From assembly GCA_017650105.1 (NCBI GenBank), contig JAGCFO010000007.1:1-64000 (forward strand): DNA of 64,000 bases, written 5' to 3'. This document shows positions 36,474-44,580 of this stretch, piece after piece. Position 1 is the stretch's first letter; the number at the start of each line of letters is the position of its first letter. This DNA comes from Bacteroidaceae bacterium. Its GTDB lineage: Bacteria > Bacteroidota > Bacteroidia > Bacteroidales > Bacteroidaceae. Below the pieces are notes generated by a model. That model worked only from the letters and a program-made list of their open reading frames with translations. It was not told where the DNA came from and did no database searches. The position numbers and the translations under genes are program-made.

Positions 36474-37201
36474 AAAACATCGTTATTGCTGCCGGCTATG
36501 CCACACGCCTCTATCCCCTTACCGAGAACTTTCCCAAACCGCTGCTCAAGATAGGCGGCACAAGCATCCTGGGAAGACTCATCGACGACGTGGACCAGTT
36601 TCCCGAGATAGACGAACACATCGTCGTCTCCAATCATAAATTTGCCCAACACTTCACCGACTGGGCAGCAACGATGCAAACGCGCTGCCCCATCAGAATC
36701 ATAGACGACGGCACTTCCACAAACGAAACCCGTCTGGGAGCCGTGCGCGACTTGCTCTTGGCTATCAGCGAGTTGGAGAAAGACGAAGACCTCCTCGTGA
36801 TGGCTGCCGACAACATTCTCCCCTTCTCGCTCCGCGGATTCATCGATGCCTTCATCGAGAAGAAGACAAGCATGATAATGTGTCACAACGAGCCCTCAAT
36901 AAAGGCTCTGCAGCGCACGGGAGTCATCCGCGTGGACGACGAATGGCGCGTGCTGGAGATGCAGGAGAAGCCCGAGGTGCCCTGCTCGCATTGGGCGGTG
37001 CCTCCTTTCTATATCTACAAGTACACCGACATGCCCCTCATACGCACTTGCCTCGAACACGGATGCGGAACGGATGCTCCGGGCAACCTGGCGCACTTCG
37101 TAGCCGACAACAGCGTGCTGCACGCCTGGCAGATGCCCGCAGCGCGCTTCGACATAGGCTCGCTCGACAGCTATCAGGAGGCACAGCGCATCTTCGGCTG
37201 A
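36470..37201 (+). CDS. Sugar-phosphate nucleotidyltransferase family protein
   Basis: This 243-residue protein has the NTP-transferase fold, with the nucleotide loop IAAGYATRLYPLTENFPKP and a final DIGSLDSYQEAQRIFG typical of glucose-1-phosphate thymidylyl/uridylyltransferase-like enzymes. It would activate a sugar-1-phosphate for glycan or cell-wall synthesis; the sugar is unknown. It starts with GTG overlapping the stop of the upstream gene by four bases. Confidence 0.87.
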   Translation: MKNIVIAAGYATRLYPLTENFPKPLLKIGGTSILGRLIDDVDQFPEIDEHIVVSNHKFAQHFTDWAATMQTRCPIRIIDDGTSTNETRLGAVRDLLLAISELEKDEDLLVMAADNILPFSLRGFIDAFIEKKTSMIMCHNEPSIKALQRTGVIRVDDEWRVLEMQEKPEVPCSHWAVPPFYIYKYTDMPLIRTCLEHGCGTDAPGNLAHFVADNSVLHAWQMPAARFDIGSLDSYQEAQRIFG

Positions 37202-37252
37202 AAAAGCAGCCACATATCTTGAGAAATAGTCGGCAGGCCTTCCGCTTGCCGA

Positions 37253-37432
37253 TTTTTTCCTTCTCCAAAAATAATTATTCCTTCTTGGGAGAACCATTAT
37301 TCCTTCTTGGGAGAACTTCTCCCAAAGGCTCGATAATTTGTGGAAAAGAAGGAATAGCTCGTTTTTCTTTCTTCATAGCGCCTTTTCCCTTCTTCAAAAA
37401 AACTTTTCTGCTGAGCAAAAAACTTTTTGTCC
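37253..37432 (-). repeat. Modular intergenic repeat, locus 5 (degenerate, extended)
   Basis: The segment has CCTTCTCCAAAAATAATTATT, then ATTCCTTCTTGGGAGAAC twice (near 37278 and 37299), and later CTTTCTTCATAGCGC and CCCTTCTTCAAAAAAAC. Read on the minus strand these are the GAAGAAGGG, GGAGAA and TATGAAGAAAG modules. It fills most of the gap between convergent genes. Confidence 0.65.
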
Positions 37433-37495
37433 AACAGAGCCTCAAGAGGAGAGCACCGAAGAAAACGGTTTGCTTGGCGAATGCTGCGGAAAAGC

Positions 37496-38365
37496 CTATT
37501 TGAGCCAGGCGGGCCGAACGTTTGGCGGAGGGCCGGGGGCAATGGGAGCACCGCCCGGAGTGTTGTTGAACGAGCGACGCATCTGCTGATTGATGATGAG
37601 TGACTTGAGGATGCCACCGAAGTCGATGCCCAACTTCTGTCCCTGAAGGTTATAGTAAGGCATAAGGATAGGCACCGACTCCACACGTCCCGTGTAGGGG
37701 TTGAACTCCCTGCGCGCACCCATATCCACACCCCATCGGTGATTGTCGGTGTGGAGAGTCATATAGCCCCCATACTGCCAATTGGAGGGCGTGCGCTCGC
37801 TGCTCATGAAGGAGGGCGACTGATAGAGTCCGAAGGCACTCAGGCTGACATTGTTGGTTAGCTGATAGCTGAGCAAGGCAGACGACGTTGCGGTGTTGAC
37901 GGTGGTGTAAGGAGCCACGAAGTGATGTACGGCAGCAGAGCTCGTCAGCGTCAGCCTGTCGCTGAAACGATGGGTGGCGCTCAAGCCCGCCGTAGCATTG
38001 CTTCCCACGAGGGGATAGACATCCGTTCGGTTGAAGCCCATGAGGGAACCCTCGTCCCAGCGAAGGAAATACTGACGGGGAGCGGGTGCCGACTGACGTA
38101 TGCTCTCATTGATAAGGCGCGAGGAGAGAGCACCCTCGTCAGAGGGAGGCAGCAAGCTAGGCAACTTGGGAGAGAATGTAGGCAGCATCCAGGCTGGAGC
38201 TGTCTGCGGAGTATGAAGCTCGGGAAAATGAAGAGTCGGCAGCGTGTCGCCAAAGACAACCTCCTGCGCTCTGCTGTGCAAAGATACAAGCAGACAAAGC
38301 CCTACAGCCAGCGCCAGGCATCGGTAGGGAGCCGAAGGAAGAAGTGATGTGCTACGGAGATTCAT
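37496..38365 (-). CDS. Secreted beta-rich envelope protein, function unknown
   Basis: This 289-residue protein has a signal peptide (ending SLHSRAQ), a Pro-rich linker (about 35-95) and then alternating strands of barrel type (LSATHRFSDRLTLTSSAAVHH, LLSYQLTNNVSLSAFGLYQ). The C-terminus is Pro/Gly-rich. I recognise no family by sequence. ATG 38365 lies 7 nt after a TACATTTGC promoter box, which rules out the longer frame starting at 38602. Confidence 0.65.
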   Translation of the reverse strand: MNLRSTSLLPSAPYRCLALAVGLCLLVSLHSRAQEVVFGDTLPTLHFPELHTPQTAPAWMLPTFSPKLPSLLPPSDEGALSSRLINESIRQSAPAPRQYFLRWDEGSLMGFNRTDVYPLVGSNATAGLSATHRFSDRLTLTSSAAVHHFVAPYTTVNTATSSALLSYQLTNNVSLSAFGLYQSPSFMSSERTPSNWQYGGYMTLHTDNHRWGVDMGARREFNPYTGRVESVPILMPYYNLQGQKLGIDFGGILKSLIINQQMRRSFNNTPGGAPIAPGPPPNVRPAWLK

Positions 38366-38372
38366 ACCGAGG

Positions 38373-38381
38373 GCAAATGTA
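38373..38381 (-). promoter_or_regulatory. -7 promoter box very close to a start codon
   Basis: The minus strand reads TACATTTGC, ending 7 nt before the ATG of the envelope protein gene. The 5' leader would be only a few bases long. Confidence 0.55.
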
Positions 38382-38488
38382 AAGGAAAAGTTGAGGAGAA
38401 GAGAGCCTAAGGGCGTTTTTTTATAAAAAATAACACCTTTTTTACACAAAATAACACGTTTCTTTAAGTTAGAACGAATGCGGGAATG

Positions 38489-38497
38489 TACCTTTGT
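38489..38497 (+). promoter_or_regulatory. -7 promoter box for the TIGR04076 gene
   Basis: TACCTTTGT lies 73 nt upstream of the ATG and rules out the longer frame that begins at 38478. Confidence 0.5.
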
Positions 38498-38570
38498 CGC
38501 CGGAAACAGGAAATGTCTTGCTAAAGGAGAAAAGCTACCAGCATCGCAACTCCCTGTTCCATCCCCGAAA

Positions 38571-38900
38571 ATGAAAGACGTGATTATCAAAGTTATCCGC
38601 AAAGCCTGCTACGCCGATTTATCGGCGCTGTATGAGAACCCCATAGAACATACGTGCGACGTCGCTGAGAGGGAAGAATTCCTGTCGGTGGAAGGACAGC
38701 AACCCGAAGGGCTCTGCGACAGCGCGTGGGAGACTCTACGTCCTTTTATAAAGACATTGGCAGAAGGAGGAGGGAACTTCTTCGACGGATGGATGAAGAA
38801 TCCTCATTCGGCATTGTTAAGCTGCAACGACGGCTTCAGGCCTGTAAGCTTCCTTATCGAGACAGTAGAAGACGGAGTGAGGAGAGAAAGAACCAAATAA
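38571..38900 (+). CDS. TIGR04076 family protein
   Basis: This 109-residue soluble protein matches the TIGR04076 family over its whole length: IRKACYADLSALYENPIEH, QQPEGLCDSAWETLRPFI, GGGNFFDGWMKNPHSALLSC and NDGFRPVSFLIE. The conserved cysteines (CYADL, LCDSA, LSCNDG) suggest metal or redox chemistry, but the function is unknown. It is divergent from the envelope protein gene. Confidence 0.88.
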   Translation: MKDVIIKVIRKACYADLSALYENPIEHTCDVAEREEFLSVEGQQPEGLCDSAWETLRPFIKTLAEGGGNFFDGWMKNPHSALLSCNDGFRPVSFLIETVEDGVRRERTK

Positions 38901-39042
38901 TAAGATAGCAAAGGAAGGTGCTGACAGATAATAGATATCCACAAAAAAACAGTTTGAAGAAAAAAAACTGCATTCCTTTGCAACAAATCAGCGATAGTAA
39001 ACGTCTAAGATGTGAAGATTGAAAGAAATCCTTTATAGAAAA

Positions 39043-39957
39043 ATGTCAAAAAAGAAATTATCAGTTCGCTACAGGGCTTTTAGGATTTGGCAGAAGCTTG
39101 GCTTCATGCCTTGGTCGAAGCCCAAGGCAAAATCTCAGAAAGGGGATTTCTATAAAGGAGCCTTCGACAGCATCCCGTTTCTCAACAATGACGCCAAACG
39201 GACCTTCGTACACCTTCTGCTGCGCCCAGGATACATGATGCGTGACTATATCAAGGGACAGCACGAACGATATCTGGCGCCCTTGACGTCGTTGATTATC
39301 TTCTATGCCTTTTTTGCACTTATCTCATCTATAGTCAATCCAGACTATTCGTCTTTTCGTTCTGCCGACACGTCAACCGCGGTAATTTCCAAGAGTCCCG
39401 TTAAGGTGGAAAGTCGCAGTTTGGACGAGTTCAACGACTCTCTGGATATGACATATAAGTATCAGATAGCAATAAATAATATCCAGAGAGTGACAGACGC
39501 CTTCAGTCTTCTGAGCCTCGATAAACATCCCGAAAAGATTGACAGCCCTGTGAAGGCTTCGCTCGCAACGTTGGAGAATGCCTTGCGAAGTCAAGGTATC
39601 TACTTATTCCTTGGGCAGTTCCTACTACTCTGGGTTGCTATGTGCTTTGCCTTGAAGAAGAAAGGCATGAGCGCGTCGGCATGTGCTGCTACAGCAGCCT
39701 ATGTCCTTTGCCAATTCTGTTTCTTCATGTTCTTCTCTCTGTTCCTTGCTACTAAGGAAAAAGGAGAGATTGGCGTTGGCCTGATGGCGATCCTCCTCAC
39801 CATAGACTACAATCAGATGTTCGGCATCGGGTGGAAGAAAGGTTTCGGGCTTACCGTTAAGACGGGACTGTTCTACCTTCTCTCCTTCCTCCTGCTCATA
39901 AGCTTGCTGTTAGGCATCGCCTGCGTTTATGTCTTTGCAAATTCGGGAATGAGTTAG
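39043..39957 (+). CDS. DUF3667 family membrane protein
   Basis: This 304-residue inner-membrane protein has the DUF3667 N-terminal pattern (DAKRTFVHLLLRPGYMMRDY, IKGQHERYLAPLTSLIIFY) and five or so membrane segments, with a soluble loop at about 105-180. The zinc-ribbon often found at the N-terminus of the family is absent. Function is unknown. ATG 39043 is preferred over a TTG at 39019. The exporter operon begins 45 nt downstream, so it may be co-transcribed. Confidence 0.75.
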   Translation: MSKKKLSVRYRAFRIWQKLGFMPWSKPKAKSQKGDFYKGAFDSIPFLNNDAKRTFVHLLLRPGYMMRDYIKGQHERYLAPLTSLIIFYAFFALISSIVNPDYSSFRSADTSTAVISKSPVKVESRSLDEFNDSLDMTYKYQIAINNIQRVTDAFSLLSLDKHPEKIDSPVKASLATLENALRSQGIYLFLGQFLLLWVAMCFALKKKGMSASACAATAAYVLCQFCFFMFFSLFLATKEKGEIGVGLMAILLTIDYNQMFGIGWKKGFGLTVKTGLFYLLSFLLLISLLLGIACVYVFANSGMS

Positions 39958-40002
39958 AAACCTGTTAAAACTTTTAATCAACGATAAATCAATTCTTGCA
40001 CT

Positions 40003-40725
40003 ATGCAGATAGAACTACATAATGTCCACAAAACCTATGAGGGAGCCCAGCCCCTTCACGTGCTGAAAGGCGTGAACCTGAGCATCGAAAAGGGTGAGTT
40101 CGTCTCCATCATGGGAGCCTCGGGCTCCGGGAAATCAACATTGCTGAACATCCTCGGCATCCTCGACAACTACGACGAGGGCGAATATTTCGTTGACGGT
40201 CAGCTCATCAAGAACCTGAGCGAGCGCTCTGCAGCACGCTACAGAAACAAGATGTTAGGCTTCGTCTTCCAGTCGTTCAACCTTATCTCGTTCAAGACTG
40301 CCGTCGAGAACGTAGAGCTCCCCCTCTTCTATCAAGGAGTGGGACGCAAGCGCAGACACGATATGGCTATGGAGTACCTCGAGCGTCTGGGACTGAAGGA
40401 ATGGGCAGGACACTATCCCAACGAGATGTCGGGCGGGCAGAAGCAGCGCGTAGCCATTGCCCGCGCACTCATCACCCATCCGCAGATAATCCTTGCCGAC
40501 GAGCCCACAGGCGCCCTCGACTCGAAGACGTCGGTGGAAGTGATGGAGCTGCTGGGGCAGCTGAACCGCGAGGAGAAAGTTACCATCATCGTGGTAACGC
40601 ACGAGAGCGGCGTAGCCAACTGCACTAACCGAATCATCCACATCAAAGACGGAGTGATAGGCAACATTGAGGAAAACTCGCGCCACAATGCCTCCGCCTT
40701 CGGCACAACAACGGTGATGAAATGA
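40003..40725 (+). CDS. ABC transporter ATPase of a MacB/Lol-type exporter
   Basis: This 240-residue ATPase has Walker A GASGSGKST (38-46), the signature MSGGQKQRVAIARAL, Walker B IILADEPTGALDS and the H-loop VVTHE. It belongs to the MacB/LolD/FtsE group that powers mechanotransmission exporters rather than importers. Two FtsX-type permeases, an adaptor and a TolC follow, so it drives a tripartite efflux pump across the envelope. Confidence 0.93.
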   Translation: MQIELHNVHKTYEGAQPLHVLKGVNLSIEKGEFVSIMGASGSGKSTLLNILGILDNYDEGEYFVDGQLIKNLSERSAARYRNKMLGFVFQSFNLISFKTAVENVELPLFYQGVGRKRRHDMAMEYLERLGLKEWAGHYPNEMSGGQKQRVAIARALITHPQIILADEPTGALDSKTSVEVMELLGQLNREEKVTIIVVTHESGVANCTNRIIHIKDGVIGNIEENSRHNASAFGTTTVMK

Positions 40726-40796
40726 CAAGCGACTCTCCTATTTATACTATATACGTTCAACAGGCAACAGCCAATAACCAATAAACCCGAAAAGAT

Positions 40797-42068
40797 ATGC
40801 ACGACTTGTTTACAGAAGTGTGGGAAAGTGTGCGCCGCAACAGGCTGCGCACGATACTCACGGGGTTTGCCGTTGCGTGGGGAATATTCATGATAATAGT
40901 CCTTCTGGGCGCAGGCAACGGACTGATGGGAGCCTTCAATCAAGGAGGAAGAGATTTTGCCTCCAACACCATGATGATGGGCGGAGGATGGACGACAAAG
41001 CCGTACGACGGGCTGAAGGAAGGACGACGCGTGCGTCTCGATATGAGCGATATGGAGAGACTTGACAAGGAGCCTTTCGCACAGTACGTTGACGATGTGA
41101 CTACCACTCACACGCAGGGCGGATTCACGATGACCTACGGCAGGCGTTACTACACCAACGTTTCGCTTTGCGGCACCTTCCCCTCGTATTCCGACATGAA
41201 CAAGATACAGATTGTCGCAGGGCGCTTCATCAACGAAAAAGACATCAACGAGCGGCGCAAGGTGATAGTACTCTCGAACCTGATGGCGCAGAACTTCCTA
41301 AACGGAGGCAACAACTTCCGCGACTTGCTCGGCAAAAGAGTGAAAGTAGGGAATTTCTCATTCCAAGTAATTGGCATACGCAAAGGCGATGAGAGCAGCG
41401 ACGACAGAGACCTATACGTGCCCTACTCTACCATCAAGACCATTTTCGCGCTTGACAACCGCATTGACCAGATGACATTCACCTTCCACGGGCTGAACAC
41501 CGAGGAGGAGAACGAGGCGTTTGAGAAAGAGCTGAAGGCAAGCGTCAATACCGCGCACCGAGCCGCCCCCGACGACGAGAGCGCCACATGGATATGGAAC
41601 CGCTTCACGCAGAATCTGCAGATGGAGAAAGGGAGCCGCATTCTGCATACGGCACTCTGGATAATAGGGCTCTTCACGCTGCTGGGAGGCATCGTGGGCG
41701 TATCGAACATCATGCTCATCACGGTAAAGGAACGTACCCATGAGTTCGGCATACGCAAGGCAATAGGTGCGAGCCCCTGGAACATCATGAAACTGATAGT
41801 GGCAGAGAGCGTGACAATAACAGCGTTTTTCGGATATATAGGAATGGCGCTGGGCATGCTTGCCTGCACGCTTATGGACAAGACGCTGGGGCAGTCGGAA
41901 ATGGAGGTCTTCGACCAAAGCATACGCCTGCTTGTAAACCCCACCGTGGGAATGGATGTGGCATTAGAAGCTACACTTGTATTGATAATTGCCGGCACGC
42001 TAGCAGGATTGGCCCCTGCACGCAAGGCTGCACGGGTAAGGCCGATAGAGGCATTAAGGGACGAGTAG
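40797..42068 (+). CDS. MacB-like ABC transporter permease 1
   Basis: This 423-residue permease has the MacB layout: an N-terminal membrane helix (RLRTILTGFAVAWGIFMIIVLLG in the first 30-50 residues), a large periplasmic domain, then three membrane helices with the FtsX block (GGIVGVSNIMLITVKERTHEFGIRKAIGA in two parts). It ends RPIEALRDE as MacB proteins do. Unlike MacB, the ATPase is a separate protein. It is one nucleotide from the second permease. Confidence 0.92.
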   Translation: MHDLFTEVWESVRRNRLRTILTGFAVAWGIFMIIVLLGAGNGLMGAFNQGGRDFASNTMMMGGGWTTKPYDGLKEGRRVRLDMSDMERLDKEPFAQYVDDVTTTHTQGGFTMTYGRRYYTNVSLCGTFPSYSDMNKIQIVAGRFINEKDINERRKVIVLSNLMAQNFLNGGNNFRDLLGKRVKVGNFSFQVIGIRKGDESSDDRDLYVPYSTIKTIFALDNRIDQMTFTFHGLNTEEENEAFEKELKASVNTAHRAAPDDESATWIWNRFTQNLQMEKGSRILHTALWIIGLFTLLGGIVGVSNIMLITVKERTHEFGIRKAIGASPWNIMKLIVAESVTITAFFGYIGMALGMLACTLMDKTLGQSEMEVFDQSIRLLVNPTVGMDVALEATLVLIIAGTLAGLAPARKAARVRPIEALRDE

Positions 42069-42069
42069 C

Positions 42070-43296
42070 ATGAGACTGGATATAGATACATATAAGGAGA
42101 TTGCCGACTCGCTGTTGCGTAACAAGCGACGCAGCTTGCTGACAGGGTTCGGAGTGTTCTGGGGACTATTCATGCTCCTCTTCCTCATCGGAGGCGGAGC
42201 GGGACTGAAGGACTTGCTCTCGAAAACTTTCTCGGGATTTGCCACAAACTCAATGATTGTGGTTGAGGGACAAACGACAAAGCCCTACAAGGGACTGAAG
42301 GAAGGGCGTTGGTGGGACATCGACTACCGCGACGTAGAACGTCTGAAGATGATGGTTCCCGAGCTCGACGTTGTTTGCCCGATGATAAGCACCTGGGGTT
42401 CGTCGGTAGTGTATGGTGCACAGACATCAAGCGCCGGCATCAAGGGCGTGGAAGCCAGCTATAAGGAGGTAGAAACCGTGAACTTGAAGTATGGGCGCTA
42501 CATCAACGAAGTGGACGTGGCTCAGGAACGCAAGGTGTGCGTGATAGGCAAGCGAATCTATAACGAACTGTTCCCCGAGGGCGGAGACCCTTGCGGAAAA
42601 TATATTGAGGTGGGTGCTGTGCAGCTGAGGATAGTAGGCGTGGACTTCAACTCCGGCATGATGAGCATCAACGGGCAGGCTTCGCAGTCGCTCGTAATGC
42701 CCATTACCTTAGCTGCCAAACTGTACCATAGAGGTTCGAAGGTAGACCTTCTGTGCCTGACAGGCAAGAAGGGCGTGAAGATGAGCAGTCTTGAGCCCAG
42801 GCTGAGAAGCGTAATGGGCAGGCAGCACCTTTTCGACCCGACGGACAAGCCTGCCATGATGGTGCTGAACACCGAACAAATCTTCTCTATCGTCGACAAC
42901 CTCTTCCGCGGGCTCAACTTCCTCATCTGGCTCGTCGGGCTTGGCACGCTGCTTGCGGGAGCCATCGGCGTAAGCAACATCATGATGGTGACAGTGAAGG
43001 AGCGCACGGTTGAGATAGGCATACGGCGAGCCATAGGCGCGTTGCCCCAGGAGATCCTGATGCAGATAATCCTCGAGAGTGTGTCGCTCACCATCATTGC
43101 GGGAAGCTTTGGAATAGTGTTTGCCACATTCATGCTGCGCGCCCTGGAGCTGATAGCGAAGTCGACGTTCCAGATAGGATTCTGGACAGCTGTTGCCGCC
43201 ATGCTGCTGCTTGCCGTGCTGGGAGTGGTTGCAGGACTGGCTCCTGCCCTCCGGGCAATGCACGTCAAGCCTGTGGATGCAATGCGCGACGAATGA
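42070..43296 (+). CDS. MacB-like ABC transporter permease 2
   Basis: This 408-residue paralogue of permease 1 has the same layout (LTGFGVFWGLFMLLFLIGG, the FtsX block GAIGVSNIMMVTVKERTVE and the end KPVDAMRDE) but clearly different periplasmic sequence. Both together with one ATPase suggest a heterodimeric exporter. ATG 42070 begins one base after the stop of permease 1. Confidence 0.92.
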   Translation: MRLDIDTYKEIADSLLRNKRRSLLTGFGVFWGLFMLLFLIGGGAGLKDLLSKTFSGFATNSMIVVEGQTTKPYKGLKEGRWWDIDYRDVERLKMMVPELDVVCPMISTWGSSVVYGAQTSSAGIKGVEASYKEVETVNLKYGRYINEVDVAQERKVCVIGKRIYNELFPEGGDPCGKYIEVGAVQLRIVGVDFNSGMMSINGQASQSLVMPITLAAKLYHRGSKVDLLCLTGKKGVKMSSLEPRLRSVMGRQHLFDPTDKPAMMVLNTEQIFSIVDNLFRGLNFLIWLVGLGTLLAGAIGVSNIMMVTVKERTVEIGIRRAIGALPQEILMQIILESVSLTIIAGSFGIVFATFMLRALELIAKSTFQIGFWTAVAAMLLLAVLGVVAGLAPALRAMHVKPVDAMRDE

Positions 43297-43310
43297 TAAA
43301 GACAGATTGA

Positions 43311-43393
43311 GATATGAAGAAAGAATCTTGCGATATGAAGAAAGAATCTCGCGATATGAAGAAAGAATCTCGCGATATGTAGAAAGAATACGG
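43311..43393 (+). repeat. 21-bp tandem repeat (modular repeat family, locus 6)
   Basis: Four head-to-tail units start at 43311, 43332, 43353 and 43374. Each begins GATATGAAGAAAG and ends AATCTCGC; the last unit is degenerate. The units are the TATGAAGAAAG and CTCGCGATAT modules seen elsewhere. They lie inside the exporter operon between permease 2 and the adaptor gene. Confidence 0.9.
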
Positions 43394-43449
43394 AGAGGAA
43401 CTCTGAGCAAAAGAAAAAATAAAGAAACAATATAACAGATTAAAGAAAG

Positions 43450-44565
43450 ATGAAGCGTTTTTTCAAGTACATCGTATTCGTCCTTATAGCGGCAGTGATT
43501 ATTGGCACTTTTGCCATGCTCTACAAGAACTCACGCCCTAAGGTCGACAAGTATCAGGAATTGACGGCTGTCCGAACTGACATTGCCAAGACAACCGTTA
43601 TCACAGGGAAAATCACACCCCGCAACGAGGTGAACGTGAAACCCCAGATCAACGGCATCATCGCCGAGCTGATGAAAGAGGCTGGGCAGCATGTGCAGAA
43701 AGACGAGGTGATAGCACGCCTCACGGTGATTCCCGACATGACGTCGCTGAGCTCTGCACAAAGCCGAGTACGTCTCTCTGAGATCAACCTCAAGCAGGCT
43801 CAGGTAAACTACGACAGGGAGAAGGCTCTCTTCGACAAGAACCTTGTGAGCGCCGAGGAGATGGATCAGGTAAAGCAGGCCCTCGCTCAAGCTAAGGAAG
43901 AGAAATCGGCAGCACAGGATGCCCTTGAGGTCATCCGCGACGGTGTGTCGAAATCCAACAAGGCTTCGACCAGTACCCTCGTGCGCTCCACTATAACTGG
44001 ACTCATTCTCGACGTCCCTGTGAAGGTGGGCAACTCTGTCATCCAGGCAAACACGATGAACGACGGTACGACAGTTGCTACCGTTGCCGATATGAATGAC
44101 CTTATCTTCGACGGTAACATCGATGAAACGGAGGTGGGCACTCTGGTTGAGGGTATGCCTCTTACTATCACTATCGGAGCCCTCAGCGACTTGCGTTTCG
44201 ACGCCACGCTCGAATACATCTCGCCGAAAGCTGTGGAGAACAACGGTGCCAATCAGTTTGAGGTAAAGGCTGCCGTGAATGTCTCGTCGGACAAGACGAT
44301 ACGTTCGGGTTACAGCGCCAATGCCGAGATTACCCTCGAAAGTGTAAAGGGCGTAATCGGAATTCCCGAGAGTGCTCTCGACTTCAACGACGAGAAGACG
44401 TTTGTCTATGTAAAGACAGCAGATGGCACATACGAGAAGCGCGAGATAGAAACAGGACTCAGCGACGGGCTTAACATTGAAGTGAAGAGCGGTTTGGCTG
44501 AAGGGGATATCGTGCGCGGGCCGAAGATTATACCCGATGACGACAATAACAAAGTGGCATCCTAA
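43450..44565 (+). CDS. Periplasmic adaptor (MacA/HlyD family) of the exporter
   Basis: This 371-residue membrane-fusion protein has an N-terminal anchor, split lipoyl-like halves (VKPQINGIIAELMKEAGQHV and STITGLILDVPVKVGNSVI), a coiled-coil hairpin between them (about 105-175), and the beta-barrel and membrane-proximal domains after that. It links the MacB-like permeases to TolC. It sits 153 nt after permease 2; that gap carries the 21-bp tandem repeat. Confidence 0.93.
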   Translation: MKRFFKYIVFVLIAAVIIGTFAMLYKNSRPKVDKYQELTAVRTDIAKTTVITGKITPRNEVNVKPQINGIIAELMKEAGQHVQKDEVIARLTVIPDMTSLSSAQSRVRLSEINLKQAQVNYDREKALFDKNLVSAEEMDQVKQALAQAKEEKSAAQDALEVIRDGVSKSNKASTSTLVRSTITGLILDVPVKVGNSVIQANTMNDGTTVATVADMNDLIFDGNIDETEVGTLVEGMPLTITIGALSDLRFDATLEYISPKAVENNGANQFEVKAAVNVSSDKTIRSGYSANAEITLESVKGVIGIPESALDFNDEKTFVYVKTADGTYEKREIETGLSDGLNIEVKSGLAEGDIVRGPKIIPDDDNNKVAS

Positions 44566-44580
44566 AACACACATAGAGCA

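Noticed and set aside
43311..43393. CRISPR array
   Set aside because: The units are directly adjacent with no unique spacers and there are no cas genes.
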